DNA from: Mycobacterium sp.
GTDB lineage: Bacteria; Actinomycetota; Actinomycetes; Mycobacteriales; Mycobacteriaceae
Assembly: GCA_003987775.1 (NCBI GenBank)
Contig: RXJD01000011.1
Coordinates: forward strand, 1 to 64,000
Direction of reading: 5' to 3'
Length of the DNA: 64,000 nucleotides
Shown here: positions 1-8,354 of the stretch, in pieces
How positions within the stretch are numbered: the stretch's first letter is position 1
Layout: every line of letters starts with the position of its first letter
Translations under genes and position numbers: made by a program
The notes under the pieces: generated by a model
The model's database searches: none
The model's input: the letters and a program-made list of their open reading frames with translations, nothing else
Told to the model about the DNA's origin: nothing

Positions 1-2
1 GG

Positions 3-1061
3 GTCGGCGGTCACGGCGGGCTGTTGTGGGGCAACGGGGGCGCCGGTGGTGTTGGCGGGGTCGGGGGCACCGGCGGGCCCGGGGGCCCGGTCAATGCCGC
101 GGGCGTGGTGGGCGCCGGTGGTCCCGGCGGCACCGGTGGCCTGGGTGGGGCGGGCGGTGCGGCCGGATTGTTCGGCACTGCCGGTCACGCTGGCGGCACG
201 GGTGTCACAGGCGGCACGGGCCCCAGCGGAAGCGGTGGGGGCGGTGGCGGATTCACCACGATCTGGCGCGACGACTTCACGGGCTCCGCGGGCTTACCCG
301 TCAACACCGCGAACTGGCTCTACGATCTGGGCCACGGCTATCCCGGCGGAGCAACCAATTGGGGCACCGGCGAGATCGAGTCGATGACCAACAGCACCAA
401 CAACGTCTACCTCGACGGCAACGGCCACTTGGCGATCAAGCCGATCAGGGACGCCGCCGGCAACTGGACGTCGGGCCGGATCGAGACGCAACGCACCGAC
501 TTCGCGGCGCCTTCCGGCGGGGTGCTGCGCATCGAGGCGTCGATTCAGCAGCCCGATGTCAACACCACCAACGGGCGCGGCTACTGGCCGGCGTTCTGGG
601 CCCTTGGTGACGCGGCACGGCCCGTCGGTGCCAGCAACTGGCCCAGCATCGGCGAGCTGGACATCATGGAAAGCATCAACGGGCGCAGTTCGGTGTTCGG
701 CACGGTGCACGGCGGCACCGCTCCCGGCGGGCCGTTCAACGAGTTCACCGGAATCGGTTCCGGCGAACGACCGGTGACGGGCGCGCAAACCAGCTTCCAC
801 ACCTACGCCATCGAGCTGGACCGCAGTACGAGCGTCGAACAGTTGCGGTGGTACCTCGACGGCAACAATTACTTCACCGTCAACTCCAACCAGGTCCCCG
901 CCACCGCCTGGAACAACGCCACCCACCACGGGTTCTTCGTCATCCTGAACGTGGCGATGGGCGGAGGCTTCCCGGACGCATTCGGAGGCGGCCCGACCAG
1001 CGCCACCCTTTCGGGACAGCCGATGCTTGTCGACTACGTCTCGGTGTCCACAAAGGGCTGA
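3..1061 (+). CDS. PE_PGRS-type protein fused to GH16 beta-glucanase (5' partial)
   Basis: The frame is open from the window edge, so the PE domain and start lie upstream. Residues up to about nt 250 are Gly-Gly-Ala/Gly-Gly-Thr repeats typical of PGRS regions. The rest is a glycoside hydrolase family 16 domain with the catalytic signature ExDxxE (E-L-D-I-M-E, nt 654-671), in which the first Glu is the expected nucleophile and the second the acid/base. GH16 members cleave beta-1,3 or beta-1,3-1,4 glucans. PE proteins are generally exported by type VII secretion, so this enzyme probably acts at or beyond the cell surface; that is inference. The domain runs to the stop with conserved Trp-rich segments, so it looks intact. 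Substrate cannot be told from sequence alone. Confidence 0.9.
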   Translation, partial: VGGHGGLLWGNGGAGGVGGVGGTGGPGGPVNAAGVVGAGGPGGTGGLGGAGGAAGLFGTAGHAGGTGVTGGTGPSGSGGGGGGFTTIWRDDFTGSAGLPVNTANWLYDLGHGYPGGATNWGTGEIESMTNSTNNVYLDGNGHLAIKPIRDAAGNWTSGRIETQRTDFAAPSGGVLRIEASIQQPDVNTTNGRGYWPAFWALGDAARPVGASNWPSIGELDIMESINGRSSVFGTVHGGTAPGGPFNEFTGIGSGERPVTGAQTSFHTYAIELDRSTSVEQLRWYLDGNNYFTVNSNQVPATAWNNATHHGFFVILNVAMGGGFPDAFGGGPTSATLSGQPMLVDYVSVSTKG

Positions 1062-1105
1062 TCGGCAAGGCTCCGCCGCAGACACATTCAGCTTGTTAGG
1101 GCACC

Positions 1106-2188
1106 ATGGTTGTGGTGACAACGCCGCAAGGGCCACCCCGCGGGAACCCGCCGGAATGGAACCGTCCCACCGAGCCCGGACCCGGCAGGCGGCCGGCGCC
1201 CCCGCCACCACCTCCGTCGGGATCACCGACTCAGCGGATCCCGCAGGGCGGTCGGCCCTACCCGCCGCCACCGCGGCAGAACCCACCGCAGCCACCCCGT
1301 CGTCCAGAGCCTCCCCAGCCGGGCCGCCCGCCGGCTGCCGGGCCGCCGTTTCCGCCGGCCCGCCCACCCGCACAGGAACAGTCCGGTCCGCCGGAACAGG
1401 CCACGACCCGCCTGCCCACCCAACCGCCGCCCGAGAGCGCGCCGGCGAAAACACCACGCCGACGGCCGAAGAAACCTCTGATTCTGGCCATCGTGCTGGC
1501 CGTCGTCCTGGCCCTCGTGGTCGGGGCCGAGTTGCTCGTTCGGCACCTGGCCGGGAACAAGGTGGCGAGCGCCGTGGCGTGTGAGGTGGAGGACAGCGCC
1601 ACGGTCTCGTTCGCCGCCATGCCACCGATGCTGTGGCAGTACATCAGCAGCACCTACCCGGACATCTCCGTGCAGACCGCCGGGAACCAGGTGCGCAGCG
1701 CCAAGGGCATGAAGGTCAGCATCGACATCAAGGACCTGCGACTGAGCGACGCCGGCGGCTCGAAGGGCACCATCGGCGCAGTGAACGGCACCATCACCTG
1801 GTCATCGGACGGCATCAAGCAGTCGGTCCAAGACGCCGTCCCGGTGCTGGGCAGCTTCGTGACCAGCAAGGTCACCACCAATCCCGGCGAAGGAACCATC
1901 GAATTGAAGGGGATGCTCGACAGCGTCACCGTCAAGCCGCAGATTGTGAAAAACGGACTGTCGCTGCAGGTCGTCAACCTGACCGCCCTGGGCACGAAGA
2001 TGTCGACGAACACGGTGCAGGAGAACCTGGACAGTCTGACGTCCAAAGCGACCCAGAATTATCCGTTGGGCATCCACGCCGACACCGTCAAGGTCACCGA
2101 CACCGGCCTGGAAGCGACGTTCTCGACCACGAACGCGACCATCCCCGCCTCGTCGCAGAACGGTCAGGACTGCTTCAGCGGATTCTGA
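1106..2188 (+). CDS. Proline-rich membrane-anchored DUF2993 (LmeA-like) protein
   Basis: This is a 360-aa protein starting at ATG 1106. The first ~115 residues are very rich in Pro, Gly and Arg and are predicted cytoplasmic. A single hydrophobic segment follows (about residues 122-145, after the basic PRRRPKKP stretch), then a ~210-aa extracytoplasmic domain resembling DUF2993, the family of the mycobacterial lipid-binding protein LmeA. Such domains bind phospholipids or lipoglycan precursors in the envelope. The proline-rich cytoplasmic extension is seen in several mycobacterial membrane proteins. Function beyond lipid binding is inference. It lies 44 nt after the GH16 gene and may be independently transcribed. 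Confidence 0.75.
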   Translation: MVVVTTPQGPPRGNPPEWNRPTEPGPGRRPAPPPPPPSGSPTQRIPQGGRPYPPPPRQNPPQPPRRPEPPQPGRPPAAGPPFPPARPPAQEQSGPPEQATTRLPTQPPPESAPAKTPRRRPKKPLILAIVLAVVLALVVGAELLVRHLAGNKVASAVACEVEDSATVSFAAMPPMLWQYISSTYPDISVQTAGNQVRSAKGMKVSIDIKDLRLSDAGGSKGTIGAVNGTITWSSDGIKQSVQDAVPVLGSFVTSKVTTNPGEGTIELKGMLDSVTVKPQIVKNGLSLQVVNLTALGTKMSTNTVQENLDSLTSKATQNYPLGIHADTVKVTDTGLEATFSTTNATIPASSQNGQDCFSGF

Positions 2189-2280
2189 TCCGGCCCATCC
2201 CAGGAAGCACCTGAACGGCACGCGTCCGTTCCGGCAGCCGGCAGCGCCTCGTGCCCAACCGATGCGGTAGACATGGGCCC

Positions 2281-3072
2281 GTGAAGATCGACGGATCGGT
2301 GGCGGTCGTCACCGGAGCGGGTTCGGGCATTGGCAGGGCCACTGCGGCGGCACTGGCGGCGGCCGGCGCCTCGGTGGTGGCAGGCGACATCGACGCGGAT
2401 TCCGCCGCGGAGACCGCCGCGCTGATCGGGGGCGTGGGGACAGCCGCCGACGCCGCGAGCACGGACGGCATCGAAACCCTGCTCGACACCGCACGCCGTG
2501 CCTTCGGGCCGGTGGACATTTACGTTGCCAATGCCGGCATCAACGGCCAACTCGGCCTCGGCGACGACGAAGCCGCCTGGGACCGGATCATCGACATCAA
2601 CCTGCGCGCCCACATCCGGGCGGCCAAAGCCGTTGTGCCGCAATGGCTTGAGCGTGGAGCGGGACATTTCGTGGCCGTCGCCTCGGCCGCCGGCCTGCTG
2701 ACCCAGCTCGGTGCGGCGCCCTACAGCGTCACCAAGCACGCCGCCGTCGGCTTCGCCGAATGGTTGGCCATCAGATATGGCGACCAGGGAATCGGTGTCA
2801 GCTGCGTGTGCCCCATGGGTGTGGACACCCCCATGCTGCGCGGCATGTCCGAATCGCCGGACGCGGAGATGCGGATGGCCGGCGCCGCCGTCACCAGTGC
2901 CGGTGCGGTGGTCACCCCGGAGACGGTGGCAGGGCTCGTGGTTCAGGCCATTGCCGACCGGACATTTCTGGTACTGCCGCACCCGGAGGTGTTGACCATG
3001 TACCGGCAGAAGGGCGCCGACTACGAGCGGTGGATTGCCGGCATGCGCCGCTACCAGCGCACTTTGCAGTGA
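2281..3072 (+). CDS. Short-chain dehydrogenase/reductase (SDR)
   Basis: A classical SDR of 263 aa when started at GTG 2281; an upstream GTG at 2251 would add ten Arg/Pro residues that do not fit the family, where the Rossmann strand begins near residue 7. Visible motifs are TGAGSGIG (cofactor loop), NAG (NAGI), the catalytic Ser in VASAAG, and YSVTK (catalytic Tyr and Lys). The C-terminal half has PMGVDTPM, typical of SDRs whose loop covers the substrate. It probably oxidises or reduces an alcohol/ketone with NAD(P)(H); substrate unknown. Neighbours give no pathway hint. Confidence 0.88.
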   Translation: MKIDGSVAVVTGAGSGIGRATAAALAAAGASVVAGDIDADSAAETAALIGGVGTAADAASTDGIETLLDTARRAFGPVDIYVANAGINGQLGLGDDEAAWDRIIDINLRAHIRAAKAVVPQWLERGAGHFVAVASAAGLLTQLGAAPYSVTKHAAVGFAEWLAIRYGDQGIGVSCVCPMGVDTPMLRGMSESPDAEMRMAGAAVTSAGAVVTPETVAGLVVQAIADRTFLVLPHPEVLTMYRQKGADYERWIAGMRRYQRTLQ

Positions 3073-3082
3073 AACGGTATGG

Positions 3083-3262
3083 CTAACGGTGATGCGGCGG
3101 CTGCTCGTCACGGAGCCGACTCTCGTCCCACGCCGCGCGCACCTGCTCCTCGTCGCCGAATCTCTCCAGCTCCTCGGGCGTGACGTGGACCCGCGGCCGT
3201 TTGGGTGCCGCGGCTGGTGGATGTGAGGGTTCGGCGGGCATTGACGCGATTCTCTCTGTCAT
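3083..3262 (-). CDS. Small acidic/basic hypothetical protein (59 aa)
   Basis: The ORF is open further upstream, but the internal ATG at 3262 gives a compact 59-aa protein beginning MTERIASMPAEP. It has a Pro/Ala-rich N-terminus and a charged C-terminal half (HVTPEELERFGDEEQ...AAWDESRLRDE) that looks like a real helical segment rather than noise. The protein is convergent with the SDR gene, 10 nt apart. I do not recognise a family; no function can be assigned. Start and reality are moderately supported by codon character only. Confidence 0.5.
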   Translation of the reverse strand: MTERIASMPAEPSHPPAAAPKRPRVHVTPEELERFGDEEQVRAAWDESRLRDEQPPHHR

Positions 3263-3627
3263 GACGTGACGGCGCGGCGGGCTCCGCGGACCATCGAGGG
3301 CTGTTATACATCGTTGCAGCTTCACCCCGACAGCGGCCACTGCCGATCTTCGACGCGATGGCAGGCCGCGCCCGGACCGCCCGCCGCACCCCCCCGCCAA
3401 ACCGCTCTGATGCCCGTATTTTGCGCTCGACAATTCGGCCGCGACGGGAAATCTGCACGCCCAAACCGAAGGCCGGGCACTGTCATCAGGGATTATTCCC
3501 AGTTATGGCAACGGGATGAGTTTTCAGGCGAGAGACTGTGAGGCGTGTGGCAAAGGGCGTCATGGTCAATTTGCTTGCAAACGCAGTTGCCCATCACGCG
3601 GCGGTTCTCGTTTGAAGAGGTGAATGA
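3263..3627. other. Intergenic region, no gene seen
   Basis: 365 nt between the divergent 59-aa hypothetical and the secreted-protein gene. It should hold both promoters. I see no convincing ORF, RNA or repeat. The stretch is less GC-rich near 3480-3620, consistent with a promoter for the downstream gene. Confidence 0.5.
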
Positions 3628-4134
3628 GTGAAGAAATTCGCCATTTTCGGCATCGCGGCAACTGCGTGGCTCAGTATGAGCGTCCCAGTGGCCCAGGCGG
3701 ATATCGGCGGAAACGTACCCGGCCCCGGTTTGTGTGACTATCCGGGGGTAGGGGGCTCCGGCATGGAGATGGGCGCATACCACTACTGGTGTGACTTCCC
3801 AATCGAGGAAAACGGAAGTCGCTGGCACTGCGAGTACGGGGGCGGTGCCGTTCAAGGCGTCGGTGGCGTCAATATCTTCTTCCTCACCGCCCAAGTCATC
3901 ACTCCGCTTGGTGCGCTCGAGGGCTCGTGCTCATTCCGCTGCCCGGACGGCTCGTTGTCGGCCGCGCCGAATCCACCCGGTGCGTGGAAAAACGGGCTCA
4001 CACCGAAGAAATGCGTACCGCTGGAGGTATCGCCGATTTCGGAGCCGAATGCGGAGCTGCCGGCGTGGCCGGGGCACCTTCCTGCTGTCACGAATCCGGT
4101 GACCCCCAACCCGGTGACGACAGAAAACGATTGA
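3628..4134 (+). CDS. Secreted Cys-containing hypothetical protein (168 aa)
   Basis: Starts at GTG 3628 with a purine-rich ribosome site (GAAGAGGTG) about 9 nt upstream. The first 24 residues form a Sec signal peptide (MKK, hydrophobic core, cleavage near VAQA-D). The mature part has about six cysteines (in CDYPG, WCDF, HCEYGG, SCSF, RCPDG and KKCVP), suggesting disulfides, and ends in a Pro/Thr/Asn tail. It resembles small exported mycobacterial proteins of unknown function. The gene stands alone between intergenic regions. No catalytic motif is visible. Confidence 0.75.
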   Translation: MKKFAIFGIAATAWLSMSVPVAQADIGGNVPGPGLCDYPGVGGSGMEMGAYHYWCDFPIEENGSRWHCEYGGGAVQGVGGVNIFFLTAQVITPLGALEGSCSFRCPDGSLSAAPNPPGAWKNGLTPKKCVPLEVSPISEPNAELPAWPGHLPAVTNPVTPNPVTTEND

Positions 4135-4216
4135 GACCACCCCTTCGACCAGGACCGGGCTTCTCCAGCGCGGTTGAGGAGGATGCAGTCCACGTGCGGT
4201 TTGTCCTTGACCGGGT

Positions 4217-4720
4217 ATGTCTGCCGGTGTGCTGAACAATCCTGAGGCGGCCCGCGAACTCGGCCATCCCGGTGCCCAGAAGTTGCTTGCGGGGTCGATG
4301 GCTCGCCTCGCTTACAACGGCCACGATGGTTTCCCGCGAGTGATTCCCGTCGGGTTCTCCTGGACCGGTGACCGCATCATCGTCTCAACGGCATCCACCG
4401 CGCCGAAGGCCCGCGCACTCGCATCGCGCCCGCAGGTCGCGCTGACGATAGACAGCGGCTCCACGCCTGCAGAGGCGAAGGCCCTGTTGGTGCGCGGGCT
4501 CGCCACGCTGACAACGGTCGAGGGGGTCACCGAGGAGTACCTCGCGGCGGCGCGAAGGCAAATGGACGGAAGCCAACTCGCCGAGTTCGAGCGCAATGTG
4601 CGCTCGACGTATAAGCGGATGGTGCGAATCTCCATTGAGCCGGTGTGGGCACGGTTCTACGACTTCGGCGCCGGCCGGTTGCCCGATTTTCTCGCCAACT
4701 TGGACGATGAGCTGCCCTGA
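4217..4720 (+). CDS. Pyridoxamine 5'-phosphate oxidase-fold protein
   Basis: A 167-aa single-domain protein starting at ATG 4217. The order of segments (ARLAYNGHDGFPRVIPVGFSW, a strand with TASTAPKARAL, then RPQVALTID) is that of the split-barrel PNPOx-like/F420-dependent family, where these parts form the flavin or F420 phosphate-binding surface. Mycobacteria have many such proteins, mostly F420H2-dependent reductases or flavin/heme-binding proteins of unknown substrate. The C-terminus (RISIEPVWARFYDFGAG) fits the family. Which cofactor is used cannot be judged by eye. A bidirectional hairpin follows the gene. Confidence 0.75.
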   Translation: MSAGVLNNPEAARELGHPGAQKLLAGSMARLAYNGHDGFPRVIPVGFSWTGDRIIVSTASTAPKARALASRPQVALTIDSGSTPAEAKALLVRGLATLTTVEGVTEEYLAAARRQMDGSQLAEFERNVRSTYKRMVRISIEPVWARFYDFGAGRLPDFLANLDDELP

Positions 4721-4753
4721 TGGCCCTGGCTTGAGGAGCTTTCAGGAAAAAGA

Positions 4754-4789
4754 CCTCCCTGAGTCACGAGGCGGCGCGACCCAGGGAGG
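4754..4789. terminator. Bidirectional hairpin between convergent genes
   Basis: Perfect 8-bp inverted repeat CCTCCCTG (4754-4761) / CAGGGAGG (4782-4789) with a 20-nt loop, placed between the ends of two convergent genes. An A-run (4747-4751) precedes it, which would read as a T-run for leftward transcription. Confidence 0.65.
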
Positions 4790-4804
4790 CGTGTGCGGAG
4801 ATGT

Positions 4805-5356
4805 TTACGACGCCGGGGCTGGAGGCGCACCCGGTGCCGGGCTGGAGGTCGGCACCTCGCCAGGCGCCGCGGAGCCGGGAACATTTGACGTCCAGATCAA
4901 AATGTCCTGCAGCCCGTCGTTGTAGACGACCCCGTTCGGGGCCGCGCCCGTCACGTCGAAGTACAGCATGCCTGTCGACTCGCTGCCCTGCGGGATCGGC
5001 GCCGGGTTGAGGCCATTCGGAACCGACGCCTTGTCGATCAGCTTGTAGGTCTGACCGTTTGGCCCGCGCGCGCTGAAGTCCTTCACCATCGGGGTGACTG
5101 TGCCGGCGTCCGATCTGGCGGTGATGCTTGCCTGGTAGATCGTTCCCTTGGGCGTGTAGCCGGGAATGGCGACGGTGCTCTGCTGCAGGCTGCTGACCGT
5201 GTAGTTCGTGATCATCGGCCCGTCGATCAGCTGCTGGCTGGTTCCGAAACCTTCGATACTGGGCGGCGCCGCCGAGGCGAATCCCGCGCCGAACACACTT
5301 CCGGCAATCGCTGCGGCACCGATGGCCGCTTTCAGAGTTGTTTTGGTGAACCTCAC
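4805..5356 (-). CDS. MPT63/MPB63-family secreted immunogenic protein
   Basis: 183 aa when started at GTG 5356, which has GGAG upstream; the longer frame adds 19 residues before the signal peptide. A Sec signal (basic RFTKTTLKA, hydrophobic core, cleavage after FASA) leads a domain with the MPT63 (DUF1942) pattern: VIPGY..., GTVTPMV..FSAR..NG..Y, IPQG..STG..YFDVTG and N.GL.DILIW. MPT63 is a small secreted immunoglobulin-like beta-sandwich of M. tuberculosis, function unknown. This copy has an additional ~25-residue Pro/Ala/Ser tail. Its promoter would lie in the 388-nt divergent region before whiB4. Confidence 0.88.
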   Translation of the reverse strand: MRFTKTTLKAAIGAAAIAGSVFGAGFASAAPPSIEGFGTSQQLIDGPMITNYTVSSLQQSTVAIPGYTPKGTIYQASITARSDAGTVTPMVKDFSARGPNGQTYKLIDKASVPNGLNPAPIPQGSESTGMLYFDVTGAAPNGVVYNDGLQDILIWTSNVPGSAAPGEVPTSSPAPGAPPAPAS

Positions 5357-5744
5357 GATGGGCTCCTTCGTTCGATCAATTTCCTTCGTGCGGTGACCTC
5401 GCAGGAACGCCACACGTGGTCGTCGTACCCCGGGATCGGCCGGTCAAACGCGGCGCAAATTCTGCGAACTCCGGGCTGCTCGGTGTTAACGATTGCCGCA
5501 CCGATCGCGATAGACCAAAACGTGATCGACAGACGGGCGGTCGGAGGTGACGGCACCGTTTTGTGGCGTCCGCACAACCAGGCTTTGTGGCATTGGCGGC
5601 CGGTCACGATGTGCACGCGGCCGGCCGGCATTAATTTGCTGTCAGAGCAGCCGGCGGTCCTGACGAAGAATTCGGGGAGCTCGAAATATCGAGACGGTTT
5701 CTCGGTTGGCGGATGCACACTGCGGCGAGTAGGAAGGGCATAAA
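5357..5744. promoter_or_regulatory. Divergent intergenic region MPT63-like / whiB4
   Basis: 388 nt with no supported gene. It must carry the promoters of both divergent genes. The only feature I can support is the purine-rich ribosome site AGGAAGGG (5731-5738), 6 nt before the TTG start of whiB4. Confidence 0.5.
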
Positions 5745-6095
5745 TTGTTGTCAGAAATGCGAACGGCCACTCGGCAATTGGGCTTGGCGGTTACCAACAG
5801 CAATCCGCGCGCAATGACCGCCGAAGATCGTGCCTGGGTCAGAAACGCGCTGTGCCGCGACACCGATCCCGACGAACTCTTTGTGAAGGGCGCAGCGCAG
5901 CGGAAGGCCGCGACCATTTGTCGGAATTGTCCGGTTAAGCGGGAATGCGGCGCGGACGCGCTCGACAACAAGGTTGAGTACGGCGTGTGGGGCGGCCTCA
6001 CTGAGCGGCGTCGCCGGGCCCTGCTCAAAGAGCACCCCGACGTCATGTCGTGGGCGGACTTCTTCAACAAACAGAACACACGGTTCGCGGGCTAG
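5745..6095 (+). CDS. whiB4: WhiB4-like iron-sulfur redox regulator
   Basis: Contains the four WhiB cluster cysteines (ALC, then C-x2-C-x5-C in ICRNCPVKREC) and the GVWGG turn, followed by the basic RRRRALLK DNA-contact segment. The stretch DPDELFVKGAAQRKAA and the C-terminal HPDVMSWADFF match M. tuberculosis WhiB4 (Rv3681c) almost residue for residue. WhiB4 is a [4Fe-4S] protein that senses O2 and redox state and modulates antioxidant genes. TTG 5745 is chosen because AGGAAGGG lies at correct spacing; an ATG at 5757 is the alternative. Length 116 aa agrees with WhiB4. The context differs from M. tuberculosis, so an additional paralogue is possible. Confidence 0.9.
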   Translation: MLSEMRTATRQLGLAVTNSNPRAMTAEDRAWVRNALCRDTDPDELFVKGAAQRKAATICRNCPVKRECGADALDNKVEYGVWGGLTERRRRALLKEHPDVMSWADFFNKQNTRFAG

Positions 6096-6196
6096 CTGTT
6101 CGCGCGGTGGCTGCGCCACCGGCGTGCTGACTGCGTGCGTACCCGCCGGTGGCCCGACCCTTGCAAGATCGATGGCGTGAGATCTCCCGCTGTCGA

Positions 6197-6448
6197 TTAG
6201 CAGGGGTCGCCGTTGGGCGTGTAATACGGCACGCCCTCGGCGGTGTAGCACGGCGGCTGGCCGTTTGCGGCCTGGCTGGCGGCCTCGACGTCGCTGGCCG
6301 TCGCCACCCTCGCCGCGGGGTCTGTGCACCCGCCCACCGAGACGTGCCGACCTCCCACGTCGCCGCACACGTCGGCGTGCGCGGCCGGCGCGGGTGCCAG
6401 CGCGAAGGAACCGACCGCTACCAGCGCCGCGAACAAGATTTTGACCAT
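6197..6448 (-). CDS. Small secreted Cys-rich mycobacterial protein (83 aa)
   Basis: Starts at ATG 6448 (MVKILFAALVAVG), giving an immediate Sec signal peptide with cleavage near AHA-D. The mature 57-residue part has paired cysteines (VCGDVGG, GGCTDP, PPCYT, and a terminal DPC) and a central GVPYYTPNGDP. It resembles small exported mycobacterial proteins of unknown function. It is convergent with whiB4 and lies downstream of the diguanylate cyclase, which starts a separate transcript. No enzymatic motif is present. Confidence 0.7.
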   Translation of the reverse strand: MVKILFAALVAVGSFALAPAPAAHADVCGDVGGRHVSVGGCTDPAARVATASDVEAASQAANGQPPCYTAEGVPYYTPNGDPC

Positions 6449-6518
6449 TGGCTGATCGTACTGATCGTCGTCACCGGATATTCGCCATTGCACGCATTCC
6501 ATCCGGACCCGGCCGAAC

Positions 6519-7676
6519 CTAACTGCGCCGGCTCAGCTCCGGCATCGGCGCAGACGTGGCATCCGGTCCGATCAATCCCGCCAGGCGTGCCTTGATGCTT
6601 GCCTTCTTTTCGGCGTACATCAGTTCGTCAGCGCGGGCCAACAATTCGTCGACCGATGCGGTGTCGGCGGCGGGCGCCTGCACCAGCCCGATGCTGGCCG
6701 ACAGCCGATAAGGCGGCTCGCCTGTTTGATTGAACCTTTGGAACGCCTCGACCAAGCGTTCTTTCAGCCGTACCGGATCGCCCTCGTTCTCGGTGGTCAG
6801 GACCAGGAACTCGTCCCCGCCGATGCGCGCGATGATGTCCGACTCGCGCAGCGTGGTGCGCAGCACCCGGGCCACATCGATGATGAGCATGTCGCCGACA
6901 TCGTGGCCGAGTTCGTCGTTGACCCGCTTGAGTCCGTCGAGATCGAGAAAGGCGAGCACACAGTTGCGGCGATGACGCCGCGCGGCCCGCAGCGCCTGGT
7001 CCGCGAGCAGGTAAAAACCGCGGCGGTTGTTCAGCCCGGTGAGTTCGTCAGTGACCGAAAGCCGGCGGATTTCCTCGTTGGCCTTCTCCAGTTCGGCGGT
7101 GCGGTCGCGTACCCGTTGTTCCAGTTCGCCGGAAACCTGCACATTTTCCATGGCGATCGAGGTCGAATCGGCCAAGGCTTGCAGCAGGCGCACTTCCTGA
7201 TCGGAAGGCTGGTGCTGGTGCGCCCAATAGTTGCCGATGGCGCCGATCGGGTCGAGCCGGCGGATCGGCACCATCACCAGGCTCCTGACGAAGGTCGGCC
7301 GGTAAATGCCCTGCGGAATGCGCGAATCGACATAGATGTCGGGGATCACCGCGGCATCCCGGTTCAGCATGGCCCAGCCGCTGATGCAGGCCTCGATGGG
7401 GAAGCGGTTGCCCTTCCACAGCGGCGCTATCGCTTCCTCGTCGGCGTAGTAGCACTTGTCGTTGTCGCGCAACACAAATGTCGCGCCGTCGCAGCCGGTC
7501 AGCTCCCGTGCCGAGGTCCGGACGATGCGCTGGATATCGCCGAGGCTGCGGGCCAGGGACAACTCCTGAACCGCCCGCAACAGGCGTTCCATACCGTCGA
7601 TGTAATCCGACGCCGCGGATCCAGCGGTGGACGTGTGGGAGGGCGCCGGTTCGGACAACTCGGCGTGCATGGGCAC
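6519..7676 (-). CDS. GAF-GGDEF diguanylate cyclase
   Basis: 385 aa. Residues ~25-190 form a GAF sensor domain (FVLRDNDKCYYADEEA, SIAMENVQ), followed by a short coiled linker (QRVRDRTAELEKANEEIRR) and a GGDEF domain with intact active site RIGGDEF and, five residues before it, an RESD inhibitory (RxxD) I-site. The enzyme should make cyclic di-GMP from two GTP and be feedback-inhibited. No EAL domain is fused. GAF ligand is unknown. Mycobacteria have few c-di-GMP enzymes, so this is an additional signalling input. It is transcribed alone, leftward. Confidence 0.88.
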   Translation of the reverse strand: MPMHAELSEPAPSHTSTAGSAASDYIDGMERLLRAVQELSLARSLGDIQRIVRTSARELTGCDGATFVLRDNDKCYYADEEAIAPLWKGNRFPIEACISGWAMLNRDAAVIPDIYVDSRIPQGIYRPTFVRSLVMVPIRRLDPIGAIGNYWAHQHQPSDQEVRLLQALADSTSIAMENVQVSGELEQRVRDRTAELEKANEEIRRLSVTDELTGLNNRRGFYLLADQALRAARRHRRNCVLAFLDLDGLKRVNDELGHDVGDMLIIDVARVLRTTLRESDIIARIGGDEFLVLTTENEGDPVRLKERLVEAFQRFNQTGEPPYRLSASIGLVQAPAADTASVDELLARADELMYAEKKASIKARLAGLIGPDATSAPMPELSRRS

Positions 7677-7783
7677 CTCCGTACTAGACCGGCCGCTATC
7701 GAAAACTCGGCCGACAAGTCAGGGCAGTACGTTACACCGGTCGATCGGATTATGGCCCTTGATTTCGCCATCAGCTGAGTCGC

Positions 7784-8248
7784 TCAGATCAGTGCCTGCC
7801 ACGCGTAGACGACGGCGGTGATCACCGCGAGTGCCCCCAGGGTCGCCCGCAGTGCGCCTTCGGGCACGCGCGGCGCGATGGCGGCGCCCACATAGCCACC
7901 GATCAGGCCGCCTGCTCCGGCCACGATCCCGACGCGCCAATCGGGTGCGATGTCCAAGCCGTGCGCAGTGGTGGCCAGAACGGTGTAGGTGGCCGCGCCG
8001 ACGACGGAAGTGACCAGTGTCGAGGTCAGCGCGGCCGGTGCGACCGTTGCGACGGGCAGACCGCGGGCTATCAGAACCGGGCTGAGCAGTGACCCGCCAC
8101 CGATTCCGTAAATGCCGCCGATGACCCCAACGGCCAGGCCCAGCAAGCCGATTGAACGAGATGACAGCTGGCGGAGGGTTGCCTGCCTCGGTGCCTGGCG
8201 GCGTACCACCAGCCAAATGCCAAGGGGAAGAAGGACGGTATCGGGCAA
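7784..8248 (-). pseudogene. Half-length TauE/SafE sulfite exporter-like protein
   Basis: 154 aa containing the second TauE/SafE repeat (GVIGGIYGIGGGSLLSP, then about three further membrane segments ending AWQALI). Family members are ~250 aa with two such repeats each starting GxGGGxxxxP. Here the first repeat is absent: the ORF begins in the linker (PLGIWLVVRR), and the upstream 100 nt run into the divergent antiporter gene without coding for the missing part in any frame I read. It is therefore probably a 5'-truncated remnant, though a homodimerising half-transporter cannot be excluded. Confidence 0.65.
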
Positions 8249-8354
8249 ACCCGTTCATCGGACCACCGTTTGACTCACCTGGCCGCCCAACGCCATGCCG
8301 ACCCCGGACCCGTGCAAAATATCTTGATGCGGGTCGAGTCGAAGGTCGGATGAC

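Noticed and set aside
294..1625. 443-aa minus-strand ORF across the GH16 gene and its neighbour
   Set aside because: Arg/Pro/Gly-rich shadow of two well-supported plus-strand genes; no family motif.
3263..3433. N-terminal extension of the 59-aa hypothetical
   Set aside because: Residues upstream of ATG 3262 are Arg/Gly/Ser-rich and look non-coding.
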